Shown here piece after piece: positions 1-10,195 of a DNA stretch of 64,000 bases. The DNA is from Tethya wilhelma. Its lineage: Eukaryota; Porifera; Demospongiae; Tethyida; Tethyidae. The position numbers and the translations under genes were made by a program. The stretch spans positions 20,700,022-20,764,021 of the forward strand of contig CAXIPT010000002.1 of assembly GCA_964030475.1 (NCBI GenBank). Direction: 5' to 3'. A model generated the notes under the pieces. It did not search any database, was not told the origin of the DNA, and saw only the letters and a list, made by a program, of their open reading frames with translations. The first letter of the stretch is position 1; each line of letters opens with the position of its first letter.

Positions 1-592
1 CCATGTTGGACACCGTGGTCTTCTCTTAGCCACTGACTAACAATGTACTTGTATTGTTGTAAGTTCTGTGTATGTAATATTATACTCCTTTCAGTTTCAT
101 CATGTTCTGAATCACATCATGAAAGTTAGCTGCACTGCAAGTGTTGTTTCAGTCTACACACAGCAATTTAGTAGTAATTAGTGGTTGTTTTGGCAAGTGC
201 TGATGGACTGGCATGGGCAGGCATGTTGTCACCATCCCTGGTACGTGTGACTGTATGTTAGTGAGGGCGGAGGGGGCAGCTGGGAGACAGTGACTGTGTA
301 GGTGTTGTCAGTGGGTCAGTGACTATTGGGAAGGTACATCAGTAGGGTGGGGTGCCGGGCCTAATGCAGCTGCAGAACTCAAGACCAAACATACCTTGAA
401 TTGATTAATGCTGTTAGGAATTATACATGTGTACTGTATACATAATTGTGGATTGTTTACAGTCCTCAGTGGCATACATGTGTATTGGATGTGTGGATTG
501 ATTGCAGTCCAGGCATCCAATCTGTGGATACCTTGTTAATGCTCATCACTTGAGTGGCATTATAGCCATACTAGTGATCCACTTGCAGCCAG
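1..592. other. Gene-free stretch
   Basis: No convincing coding frame, RNA gene or repeat is visible. A near-duplicate of TGGCATACATGTGTATTGGA-like words near 425-500 is the only local structure. Confidence 0.5.
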
Positions 593-625
593 TATATAGC
601 TCTGTTTGGCTAGTCTAGTTCCAAG

Positions 626-1693
626 ATGAACAAGTACATTGTGTCATGCTGGGTGGTTCTCCTTCTCCTCATGGTCCTCTTGTGGCTCCTTGCCACCATC
701 TTACCTTGGCTCTACACAGCTGGCTATGAAGGCAAGGATGGTGAAGGTACAAAGGTCGGTGAGGTGGCTGCCATCCTCCAGAGCTCTAGTCTTCTTCTCT
801 ATCTTCTCTACATCATCTCAGCTCTGGTCTGGCTGGGGGCAGTGGGGCGGGCTGACAGCTGCTGGACCTACTGCTGTCTGGTTGTTGGTATACCGCTGTT
901 TGCAGCTGTGCCTCTGGTGTGCACCATCTCCCTGTTGGTCAGTGCCTTTCAGAACCCTGATCCAGCTGGTGTGGAGGTGGGCATTGCAGCTGCTGTCCTC
1001 TGTCTTGCCAGCACCTCAGTGTGTCTGTGTGTTACGATATTTGCTCTGTTTTGTGGCTCAACTGGAAAGGGAAAGACCTCCCGATATCCTTCTCCTCTGG
1101 CTTACCTTCCACTCCTGGAGAGGACACAGCGAAGAGAAGACTCAATGGAGAGAGGCGAGGCTAGCATGTACACTGACGACTACCCGACTCCCTTGCACAT
1201 GCTGCCTCCTAGGAAGTCCCTCACAAGAGAGAGTGTTGAAAGGTTTCTTCCTGAGAGTCGTAGAAAATCCTCATTATCGTACTCCCCAGGAGACAAGCCA
1301 AGGAGATACTCTCTCCCTGTTGGTTCAGAGCCAAGAAGAAAGGTTTCTACAGCTTCTACCTTTTCCACTACTAGTGGTGAAAGAGAAAGAAGAACCTATT
1401 ACCCAAAGGGTTCTGAAATTAGTTCTTTCTCTGGAGAATCTGTTAAGAAGTCTCCCAGCTCAAAGACACAGACATTCTGGACAAGGCGATTCAGCAAAGC
1501 AAGTAATCCAGAGGTAAATGGACAACATGTAGATGAGGTTGCCCCTGGCAACAAGAGAAGCAATGGACGTCAGCGAAGACATTCCACTGGAGACTTACAG
1601 AAGACAAGGAGAGAGCCCCATCAGACATCAAGGGCACGCAAACACTCCACCCCTTCATTTGCTGAGTCTAATCAGAAACATCTGGACAAATAA
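626..1693 (+). CDS. Four-helix membrane protein with basic, Ser-rich cytoplasmic tail
   Basis: A single open exon encodes 355 aa. Four hydrophobic segments (about residues 5-32, 53-72, 80-107 and 117-145) give a tetraspan topology, claudin/MARVEL-like in outline, but I see no diagnostic family motif. From about residue 150 the protein is a basic, hydrophilic, probably disordered tail with repeated RRxS-type motifs (RRKSS, RRYSLP, RRKVST, RRFSKAS, RRHSTGD), typical of basophilic kinase (PKA/PKC) and 14-3-3 sites. The start follows a TATA-like stretch at 593-598, but the distance to the ATG is only about 28 nt, so that motif may be fortuitous. It is followed, on the same strand, by the caspase-like gene. 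I do not recognise an orthologue; a role in membrane organisation regulated by phosphorylation is inference only. Confidence 0.7.
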   Translation: MNKYIVSCWVVLLLLMVLLWLLATILPWLYTAGYEGKDGEGTKVGEVAAILQSSSLLLYLLYIISALVWLGAVGRADSCWTYCCLVVGIPLFAAVPLVCTISLLVSAFQNPDPAGVEVGIAAAVLCLASTSVCLCVTIFALFCGSTGKGKTSRYPSPLAYLPLLERTQRREDSMERGEASMYTDDYPTPLHMLPPRKSLTRESVERFLPESRRKSSLSYSPGDKPRRYSLPVGSEPRRKVSTASTFSTTSGERERRTYYPKGSEISSFSGESVKKSPSSKTQTFWTRRFSKASNPEVNGQHVDEVAPGNKRSNGRQRRHSTGDLQKTRREPHQTSRARKHSTPSFAESNQKHLDK

Positions 1694-1842
1694 TTATTGT
1701 TTACTCAAACGTCACACAATTATTACAAAATAACCACAAAATTCATATACCATTCTCTTTGAATGAACGTCTGTATCAACAGTTGGTTGTTACGCATAAT
1801 AAAATTATGCCAAACAAGGCATCCTGGTCGTCTGACCTGGGT

Positions 1843-1852
1843 GGGACTTTCC
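1843..1852 (+). promoter_or_regulatory. Candidate kappa-B site upstream of the caspase-like gene
   Basis: The 10-mer GGGACTTTCC is an exact match to the classical NF-kB binding site. It lies about 230 bp upstream of the start codon at 2079, in the intergenic stretch 1694-2078, where I see nothing else. A chance match to this exact 10-mer on either strand is expected about 0.1 times in 64 kb, so the position is suggestive but not proof. Confidence 0.3.
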
Positions 1853-2078
1853 CTGGGTATTCTCTCATCAGATTGCATCAGAATCTGAAAGATTCCTCTG
1901 TTAGTGTACATGCAAGATTGGAGCAGCGGCTGAGTAACTGTATACGCAGTTCCAGGTTCATTATATTGGAATCCAGACAGGAGAAGCTGCAAATTCAACC
2001 ACTTGCTAGTTGCAGTAAACACAAAAAAGGAGGTGTGGCTACTCTAATTTCAAACAGCAGGATAGAGAAGTAGCCATA

Positions 2079-3374
2079 ATGTCACTGGAGTATTTCGTGC
2101 CTCCAGAATCAATTACTTTCAAGCGGGAAGAGAGTGCAGCTCTGGCCATCAGTGCTGGAGATGCCACTGATGCTGCAGATGTGAACGCCATTGTAGATGG
2201 GCTCACTCTCACTAGCCACACTAACCCTGGAGTGCTCCCTAGAGAGAATGCCAAGGTCTACACTGCCCAGGGTGACTATGACCAATGCAAGATAGCTGGG
2301 ATAAAGGAGGCATTCAAACAGCAGCTGGAAAAAGTCTCTAAAGATGGGATCTTTGTGTTTGTATTCATTGGACCTGCTGTTTACATGGCACCTAATGACA
2401 GCAGCCCAGCAAACTGCTGTCTTCAACCAGTGGATTTCAAACAGGATAATATCAACACCCATCTTACAGCTGGTGTTATTGGATCCTGGTTGGCAAGTGT
2501 TCCAACCAAGCCGAAGCATCTCCTGATTATTGTGGACACTCCTTTTGCTGAGAAATTTACTGAAGAAATGGCCATCGTCAACAAGCAACGTGTTTCCGAA
2601 GGCTACAGTCTCTGTGTGCTGCGAGGTCATGATGGACCAGACAAACCAGTTAAAGTTAGCGGTCTAAGTCATTCCATCTTCTCCTACTTCTTGTATTGGG
2701 CATTTCACGAGACCGTTTTTGCTTCTGGTCAGGTACCGCTGCGAGCCATTTTTAAGAAAACAACGCAATGTTGTGATGCACTCTCCTCTCTCATCGTGAC
2801 CTACAATCACAAAACAAAGACACTGAACCAGAATATTATCTCTCCCAGAGCTAGGTACACACTCCCAGAAACTTTTCTGAGATATCTTATGGTAGGTGAT
2901 TCCAGTGATGATACGGATGAAACCGATGGTCCCTTGAATGTCTTTGAGTTCCTCATGGAGTGCTGTGATCGTAAGTCAGCTGCAAAGATTACTCTACATG
3001 AAAAAGCCCGTGCATATTTGGAAACAGTTGGAGACCTCACAGAAGAAAGTCCATTGTCAAAGCTCAAGAAACACGGTCTCTTGCAGTCAAGGGAAGTTCT
3101 CTATGCAGTGGTCAGCTGCCTGATGTCCGCTATTGCCTCCATCCTGGTTGCTGAAGGTGACAAAAGTGTATCTGATCCAAATCAGTTCATCTACAGCTTC
3201 ATGATGAGTGTGGCTGCCATCAGTGCTGTCCAGTATGACGTTGAGTTTGCTCCAGCCAAGGAGCTGTTCAGGAGATCCAGGGAAGGATACTTGCTGGTGG
3301 TGAGAGACAGCCCTGGCATGGACGACAAGAAGTTGACAAAGCTCTTCCAAACTGTTGATATGAAAAATAATTAG
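2079..3374 (+). CDS. Caspase-fold (peptidase C14-like) protein without catalytic dyad
   Basis: An uninterrupted 431-aa frame. Residues about 58-160 follow the caspase/metacaspase p20 core: a hydrophobic strand (about 91-97) ending where the family has F-S-G-H-G, then an APxD-like loop, a helix with WLA at about 137-139, and a second strand LLIIVDTPFAE (148-158) where the family has LDCCFAG. The His position reads Pro (GPAV, P99) and the Cys position reads Pro (DTPF, P155), so the protein should be proteolytically dead. The remaining ~270 residues are helical and unrecognised. No signal peptide or membrane segment is seen, so it is probably cytosolic. Function is inferred: a pseudo-protease scaffold or decoy, like c-FLIP relative to caspase-8. 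The family call rests on fold-pattern matching by eye. Confidence 0.6.
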   Translation: MSLEYFVPPESITFKREESAALAISAGDATDAADVNAIVDGLTLTSHTNPGVLPRENAKVYTAQGDYDQCKIAGIKEAFKQQLEKVSKDGIFVFVFIGPAVYMAPNDSSPANCCLQPVDFKQDNINTHLTAGVIGSWLASVPTKPKHLLIIVDTPFAEKFTEEMAIVNKQRVSEGYSLCVLRGHDGPDKPVKVSGLSHSIFSYFLYWAFHETVFASGQVPLRAIFKKTTQCCDALSSLIVTYNHKTKTLNQNIISPRARYTLPETFLRYLMVGDSSDDTDETDGPLNVFEFLMECCDRKSAAKITLHEKARAYLETVGDLTEESPLSKLKKHGLLQSREVLYAVVSCLMSAIASILVAEGDKSVSDPNQFIYSFMMSVAAISAVQYDVEFAPAKELFRRSREGYLLVVRDSPGMDDKKLTKLFQTVDMKNN

Positions 3375-3377
3375 AGA

Positions 3378-3843
3378 AATGCACAATAATACTAGTACTG
3401 TTTACTTTACTCTAATATTAATATTGAAGCCTTCACTTTGAAACTATTATTATTATAGAGGTATTTGTAGCAAAAGTTGAAAGTTGTTTGAAAGTTATCT
3501 TGATTTCCATGCATACACATACGATTTATTGTACCAGACCCCCTATTTCTTGTGTGTGAGGGTGGACCATAATTTTCAGGTGACCAATTAAAAGTTTTGG
3601 CCTGGGACCAGATGTGGTCCCTGAAAATATTGCCCCCCCTCCCCCCCAATAATATTATAATGATTATGACTACCCATGTATACATGCATGCAGCTCATGT
3701 ATGTACACACACACACTCATATTCTAGTACAATAAATATTAATATTAATAGGAGCTAGTCCACAGTTGCCTTGTTTCTTGGTGTGGTTGCTACAATATTA
3801 GTACTACAGTAAAGTAAACTGTACTAGTACAGATTTGTGCATT
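3378..3843. mobile_element. MITE with ~50-bp imperfect terminal inverted repeats
   Basis: The sequence from 3378 (AATGCACAA...ACTAGTA...TTTACTTTACT) returns as its reverse complement ending at 3843 (AGTAAAGTAAA...TACTAGTA...TTGTGCATT). The arms are about 50 bp and imperfect; the 370-bp core has no coding frame. It starts 3 bp after the stop codon of the caspase-like gene, so it probably forms part of that gene's 3' UTR. Confidence 0.6.
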
Positions 3844-4285
3844 AAAATTTGTCTTGGCTTAGCTTAGTCAAGAGTAGTAACTGATTGCGCATGCGTAGCA
3901 TGATGACGTAACACTTCCTTAGTTTGCAATTTGCAATTTGATCAATCAACGTACATCAAGTGAACCGTTTATCTTCAGAGTTATTCTGCGACACAGTCCA
4001 CAAATAAAAGGTATCTTGTGAGTAAAATGATAAGAAAATGTGCTTCATACCAGAATGTTTACATCACAAGGTAGCTAGTCCTAGTTGGGGTAGGAGTGTA
4101 TAACTATTAAAGAGTAAGAGCATGTGTGCATTTTTTTTTGTTTTTGTTTGATTAACCAATTCCATCTCTTATAAAACTGTAAACATCAGGAGTGTATGGC
4201 TATGATGATTGTAAAATCATGATCTGTTAGTATTCTGCCATGTTGTTTGATCAGCTGGTATTTGACGCAAGCATGCAGGTGCTAT

Positions 4286-4293
4286 TATATAAA
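4286..4293 (+). promoter_or_regulatory. TATA box of the beta-helix/polytopic gene
   Basis: TATATAAA occurs 96 bp upstream of the ATG at 4389, leaving room for a start site near 4316-4320 and a leader of about 70 nt. The rest of 3844-4388 holds no gene; an NRF1-like GCGCATGCG sits near 3888. Confidence 0.5.
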
Positions 4294-4388
4294 GGGTGAA
4301 GCCAGTCAGTCTGGAGATTGTGCACTAACTGACCTTTTGTACCACTGAACTTACTATATTTGTACTCTACTCCATCCAGTACAGGTCA

Positions 4389-7300
4389 ATGATCTCACTC
4401 CAACTCATTCAACTAACACTGCTGTGTGTGCTGAGTGTGGCTGCTTCTGCCCCCAGTGGCTGGGAACACACAGTGTACATTGACACCACAAATGGTGAAG
4501 ACAGAGCATCGTGCCTCACTGCTAATGGAACCGCTTGTGCTACACTCACATTCGTATTTGCTCATATAACTCACTCCACTCATATTGTGTTGCTAAATGG
4601 ACGCCACACTCTCTCCACTACCATTCTGCTACTGGGTGTGACTGACATTGCACTATCAGGTCCTGACGGTGGAACTGCCACAGTGGAGTGCACTACAGCT
4701 GGTACAGATGGAGCCAGTCTTAAGTTTGTCAACGTAACTCACTTGTCTCTCTCAGACATAAAGGTGACCAACTGTGGCAGCTTACAGCAGAGCACAGCAC
4801 TGGATGTTAATGGTATTACGTCACAATTCAGAGCAGCTGTCTACATTCTCAATTCCACTAATGTTTCAATAGCTCGAGTGGAAGTGTGTCACAGCAGTGG
4901 CATTGGACTGGTCCTCTATGATGTGTCTGGCGGGGTGATCATAGACAGTTCAGCATTCCTTGGAAACAGTGTCCCAGAGGGTGAAAAAAAGAAGCTGAAT
5001 GGCGGCGGAGGTGTGCACATCGAACACACCTACTGCACTCCAGGGACCAATAAAAGTGAAACCAATTATTGTGACTTGAGCAACAATCCTTATAGCAATC
5101 ACAGCTCGTACACAATCTCAAACTGTACATTTTCAGACAACCATGGAAGCTCACTTGAAAACAGACTCAACATTATCTTCTACCAGGAGAAATCTCACCC
5201 AAACCGACTAGGCAGTGGAGGAGGGCTGGCCATTACTCTGAGTGGTGTCAGCTCTAACAACAACTTTGATATTCACAACTGCTCGTTCAGAGGGAATTCT
5301 GCGGTGTTTGGAGGAGGAGTAAGTGTCCACTTGCATGATGAAGCTTCCAACAATAAACTGCGGTTTAGAGACTGTTTATTTGAGAAGAATTCTGCAGAGT
5401 ATGGAGGTGGTGGTTTCTCTGTTGGCTACTTCTTCTATGACACCGAGGGAGGGCTAGCTGGAAATGCTGCCATCTTTGAAAATGTCAACATATCTTCCAA
5501 CTCTGCACAGCAATTTGGTGGAGGTGGTGAGATTGTTGCAAGCAGAACAAGACTAATCGACTCTGTCACTAATTCGTTCAATTTCTCCAACTGTACTTGG
5601 ATGTTGAATTCAGCCCCATTGGCAGCTGCACTCATTCTGGCACCTGAGCCATGGAACTCACTTACAGATGGCCATTTACCCACTCCAGTGTTCTCCGACT
5701 GCAAGTTTGTGCAAAACAGCCTAGTGCTGAGTACTGATGGCTATGCAGAATCATCTACAGGGATATTTTTCTCATCCACCTTTTCAGTAAACTTCTCTTC
5801 ATCAATGTTATTCTTAGAGAACAATGGCTCTGCCATCTCCATCAATGCTGCCAGTATTAATGTGCTCAATAATACTGTTGCTAACTTTACTCAGAATAGA
5901 GGAAACAAAGGAGGGGCCATTTCTCTATTAGAGTTTGCTCATTTGCGTGTCTTTCCAAAATCTGAGCTCATATTTGACAGGAATAGAGCTTATGAAGTTG
6001 GTGGTGCGATTTACGTGGAGGCTACTGATGAACTTGACTTCTACATATTACGGAGTTGCTTCATACACTATTACAATGTGTTGGTCAACGTCAAAGACTG
6101 GGATGCTAAAGTCAACTTCACCAACAATCGTGCTGGTCCATCCTCCTCTTCCTTAGGATCAGAGCCACATACAACCACTCGTGACTATCACAGCACTGCT
6201 GATCACAGAGGACAATCCATCTTTACTGTCTCCATACTGCCTTGCTGGAGAGCAGCTGACACTAGTGGAGACAAGCCTTTAACTCTCTCCAATATTTTCC
6301 CTCATGTTAATCGAAGTGACCCATTTGTGTTTTCTCCCAGCACTGAGTCGGGTACTACACACATAGCCACTGCACCGTCTAGTTTGAAGGTCGATCCTAC
6401 AATACTTGATTCAGAAGGTCGGCTACGTCTTATTCCCGGCGAGGTACGCACCATTCCAATTATTGCCCAGGACGATTTTAACAACTCCGTTAGTTCTGTG
6501 TATAGAGTGTACGTGACTGAGATGACATCACCTGACTCCGTACAAGAGGATCCCAGCTACGAATACATTACCAACAACACCATACGAGTGAATGGAATCA
6601 ACGGCTCCAACTTTACCCTCAACATCCACACTGTGGGACGTCGAAGAGTACACACCTCCGTGAATGCCACCCTTGCCAACTGTCCACCTGGTCTCAGTTT
6701 GCAGAGTCCCCCCAACTGTAATTCCACCAGCTCTTGTAAAAAAAGCAGATGTGTCTGTTCAGCCACTACTGGTGACAAACAGTATGTGGGCATTACAAAA
6801 TGCAGCACTGAAGGCTCTTATGGCCTCCTAAACAAAGGCTTCTGGGCTGGTTGTGAGGAGAATGCCACAGCTAACGTTCTTACCAGTGAGTGTCCATTAG
6901 GGTACTGCCGCTCTGAGCTTAGTGACAATGCAAGTACAAAGCCATTTTACGCTCTCCCAAAGACTTGTGAGGAAGTGGATGCATTTCTGTGTGGCCCAAG
7001 GAACAGGACGGGGATGTTGTGTGGGGAGTGTGCCCCCAATCTCACTGTCCTCTACCACTCACAGCGGTTCACTTGCAGTCCTTGTGATACAAAATACACA
7101 GGATGGCTTGTGTACATTGCCTCAGAGCTGCTACCAGTCACCTTGGTATTCCTGGCTGTTGTGACCCTCAACATTCACCTGACCTCAGGCATGTGGAACA
7201 TTGCCATTCTCTATGCTCAGACCATCGACCTTATGGAGATGAACTCCCTTGAACTCTACCCCATTCCAAAGGGCATTGCAACTCTTACAAGCATCCATCG

Positions 7301-8549
7301 CTTCATTTATGGTTCCTTCAACTTTGAATTCTTCAAGTACGAGGACCACCTTGCCTTCTGTCTCAAAGACAGAGCAACAGTACTCGACATACTTGCCTTC
7401 AAGTACCTTACAACAGGCTACGCATGCTTGTTGTTGGTGTTCCTCATCCTCTGCTTCAGACTCCAGTGCTGGTACAAATGTCTCAACATTTGGAGACGAT
7501 GCCAAGCAGCCATTGGAAATGGTGTCAGAGGCACAAGACACAGAAGTTGGGTGATCCATGGTGTCTCGGCATTTCTAGTCCTGTCTTACGCCCATTGCAC
7601 CAAGGTGTCCTTGCAAATTTTAACGTGGGCCAATCTGAGAGGGGAGGGGAGAGCCATTGCTGAGAGAGTTGTCTTCCTGAGTGGCACTGTCCGGTACTTC
7701 AGCAGAGAACACCTAATTCCTTACGCCATCTTTGCTTTGGTTGTGCTGGTGTTGACGGCCGTTCCCCTGGTGGTGTTTCTCCTTGTCCCACTCACAACCA
7801 TGATTGTCTCAGCTGTGTGTGGACCATCAGAAAGGTTGGAGAGGTTGACATCAAAACTCAACTTTCATTCTCGTTTGAAACCTCTGATTGACTCATTTGA
7901 GGGATGTTACAAAGACAAATATCGATTCTTTGCTGGTATACTTTTCCTCTACCGATTTGCGACCGCTGCCATCTTTGGCCTCACCACCAATGCTGTCCAG
8001 TTGTACATAACCTTGGAATTGGTGCTGATTGTGATGCTGACAGTGCACGCCATTATACAGCCTAACTTGGTGCCTTTCTACAACACCATTGACTCCTTGC
8101 TGCTGGCTAACCTAGCACTAGTGAATGGCCTCACGCTGTTCAACTACTACTGGTCTACGTACAGCTCCACTGATGACCGTCGTGATGTGAACATAGCCTT
8201 GGGATTTCAAGTGTTCTTTGTCTACCTTCCTCTCCTCTACATGCTGTCAATGGCTGTCCTCCTGATCCTAACCAGTCTGAGTAAGAGGGTCCGCCGTTGT
8301 CCCTTCTTGCTGAGAGTCAACACACACATACCCATGTATGATTTGGTTGGAGAGGAGTCCCCCTTGCTGTCATCCCACCACTCTCCTGACGACCTCATGA
8401 TGACCTCAATGACTGGCCAGAGAGAATGCTTGAGGAAGATCGCCAAATCCATCTTCAACATAGTGCAAGGCAGCAACTGGCAACCACACACTGATACCTT
8501 AACCATTAACTTTTTCCTGAGTGAGTTGTGCCGCAACTATACAAAATAA
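4389..8549 (+). CDS. Beta-helix ectodomain / polytopic membrane protein, paralogue A (intronless)
   Basis: 1386 aa in one exon. An N-terminal hydrophobic stretch (about 1-20, ending SAAS) is a signal peptide. Residues about 30-600 contain right-handed beta-helix/Pmp-like repeats: recurring GGG-hydrophobic turns followed by F-x-x-N-S-A and many N-glycosylation sequons. A Cys-rich stalk follows with the family motif R-T-G-M-LCGEC (about 875-880) and S-P-C. From about 905 to 1335 there are roughly 8-10 hydrophobic helices; a loop carries the motif DSFEGCYKDKYRFFAG before an FLYR helix. The tail is short and Ser-rich. Paralogues with the same order of parts lie at 33.7-51.1 kb; those have introns, so this copy may be a retrocopy or may have lost introns. 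Likely a cell-surface protein. I do not recognise a characterised family. Confidence 0.85.
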   Translation: MISLQLIQLTLLCVLSVAASAPSGWEHTVYIDTTNGEDRASCLTANGTACATLTFVFAHITHSTHIVLLNGRHTLSTTILLLGVTDIALSGPDGGTATVECTTAGTDGASLKFVNVTHLSLSDIKVTNCGSLQQSTALDVNGITSQFRAAVYILNSTNVSIARVEVCHSSGIGLVLYDVSGGVIIDSSAFLGNSVPEGEKKKLNGGGGVHIEHTYCTPGTNKSETNYCDLSNNPYSNHSSYTISNCTFSDNHGSSLENRLNIIFYQEKSHPNRLGSGGGLAITLSGVSSNNNFDIHNCSFRGNSAVFGGGVSVHLHDEASNNKLRFRDCLFEKNSAEYGGGGFSVGYFFYDTEGGLAGNAAIFENVNISSNSAQQFGGGGEIVASRTRLIDSVTNSFNFSNCTWMLNSAPLAAALILAPEPWNSLTDGHLPTPVFSDCKFVQNSLVLSTDGYAESSTGIFFSSTFSVNFSSSMLFLENNGSAISINAASINVLNNTVANFTQNRGNKGGAISLLEFAHLRVFPKSELIFDRNRAYEVGGAIYVEATDELDFYILRSCFIHYYNVLVNVKDWDAKVNFTNNRAGPSSSSLGSEPHTTTRDYHSTADHRGQSIFTVSILPCWRAADTSGDKPLTLSNIFPHVNRSDPFVFSPSTESGTTHIATAPSSLKVDPTILDSEGRLRLIPGEVRTIPIIAQDDFNNSVSSVYRVYVTEMTSPDSVQEDPSYEYITNNTIRVNGINGSNFTLNIHTVGRRRVHTSVNATLANCPPGLSLQSPPNCNSTSSCKKSRCVCSATTGDKQYVGITKCSTEGSYGLLNKGFWAGCEENATANVLTSECPLGYCRSELSDNASTKPFYALPKTCEEVDAFLCGPRNRTGMLCGECAPNLTVLYHSQRFTCSPCDTKYTGWLVYIASELLPVTLVFLAVVTLNIHLTSGMWNIAILYAQTIDLMEMNSLELYPIPKGIATLTSIHRFIYGSFNFEFFKYEDHLAFCLKDRATVLDILAFKYLTTGYACLLLVFLILCFRLQCWYKCLNIWRRCQAAIGNGVRGTRHRSWVIHGVSAFLVLSYAHCTKVSLQILTWANLRGEGRAIAERVVFLSGTVRYFSREHLIPYAIFALVVLVLTAVPLVVFLLVPLTTMIVSAVCGPSERLERLTSKLNFHSRLKPLIDSFEGCYKDKYRFFAGILFLYRFATAAIFGLTTNAVQLYITLELVLIVMLTVHAIIQPNLVPFYNTIDSLLLANLALVNGLTLFNYYWSTYSSTDDRRDVNIALGFQVFFVYLPLLYMLSMAVLLILTSLSKRVRRCPFLLRVNTHIPMYDLVGEESPLLSSHHSPDDLMMTSMTGQRECLRKIAKSIFNIVQGSNWQPHTDTLTINFFLSELCRNYTK

Positions 8550-8736
8550 TTTTTAAAAATTAATGCTTTGTTTTGTTCTATAATTAACACATAATTATCA
8601 TAATTATAGTGATATAATTATTATCTCTTCTATATAAGGTGAGATGAAGGTATTATTGAAAGAAACAAAATATACATAGCTATTATTATGGAAGAGTATT
8701 TTCAATTTCATGGGTCAACAAATGAAGTTTCTAAAG

Positions 8737-10156
8737 TTAGATCCTTGAGAATGTTGGGCTCTCAACAATCACTGGACTCGATGTAGTGGAACGATCAACA
8801 CTACGAGCACGAAGGTCATGTGCATCTCCATGGAAACCACTTTCAGCCACACCCACTTTGGTATGGTTGTCATGACAACTACCGTCGACATCATTCAGAA
8901 GGATATCTTTGCTGGATTCACTCACCATTCTACTAGAGTGAACTGGTTTCTCAGATGAATCGCTAGAATGAAGAGAGTCATTATCAGTCAGCTTGGTGTG
9001 TCCACTAGATAAGAATTTCGGTGGAGGGGAATTTGACAGCTCTGTCTTCTTCCTGCAGCACAGCCATGTTGAGTCCGGTCTAGGATAGGCTACCCAGGCT
9101 AGGAAACTGAATATGAAGTTGACAACAGTCCCAGAAAGAGCCATGGTCAATGCATGTTCACTGAGATGGGCATTGTTGTAGACCCAGCAGTTGCCACGGC
9201 GACTACACTCATACTGCCAGTAGATGCAGGCAGAATCAAAGATCACTCCAAAGACTATGGGACCAGGGATTGAACCAAGAGCCCTGAACACCAGCGACTG
9301 AAGTCCAAGTGCAAGACTTCGCTGCTCATCTGCTACACACCTAAAGTGACATATAGGAACAGTCCATCCATTACACCACCTAATGGTGTGTGCCCGTGTG
9401 CACTCACGTACCTGACAGTGACAATGACATCAGGGACGTAGAGCATGAAGACTAGAAAGATGCCCACACCTATGACACCGAGGTAGACCCCGAGGGTGTT
9501 GCAGCCTTGGTCACACCTCCCGTCACTCACAGTGCTGTTGGAAAGGAACAGCTCCACTGGTAGCGATGGGTCAGAGTAGCTGAAGCCACTCTCAATGGCC
9601 TGCATCTCTGCCACACACGTGCAGTTCTCAAACACAGGATTCTACAGGGAAGGATTGACATCACTGAACTACTATATGCCTATAAATTTATAACACAACA
9701 TTAATTTATGTATATAATGCAATTTATTGCTAAATCTCTAGCTGCTCACATACATCAGGGTCATCGTTGTTCTTGTGGCAGCCTGCTCGGCAGGGAGAGA
9801 AGTAGGTGACTTGCCCTCCACAGACCGGCTCAAACACTGTCGAGTTGCACTGACAGGGTAGAACACAGGACGAGTTGATGGGGTCAATGTTGGAGTCCAC
9901 TAGGAACCTGAGTGAGGGTGGGAGAGAAGCTAGTCATTTGACGGTGGCTGGTATGTGACAAGGACTGACCCATCTGAGTAAGGCACAGTGACCCCAGCCA
10001 GTTCAACAGTGGGACATCGCACTAGAAAGGTGAGCAGGGGAAGAAGGATGGCAAGAGAGATGACCCAGTTGATGATGGCAACCTGATCGGGCCTGGCTTT
10101 GGAGAAATAGATGATGAGAGCACCCACAAATGCACCGGCACCTCCAGCTGGAATGG

Positions 10157-10195
<39 letters not shown>

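Noticed and set aside
639..1517. 292-codon overlapping frame in the first gene
   Set aside because: Shifted shadow of the 355-aa frame; Ser/Leu/Trp-rich with no coherent topology.
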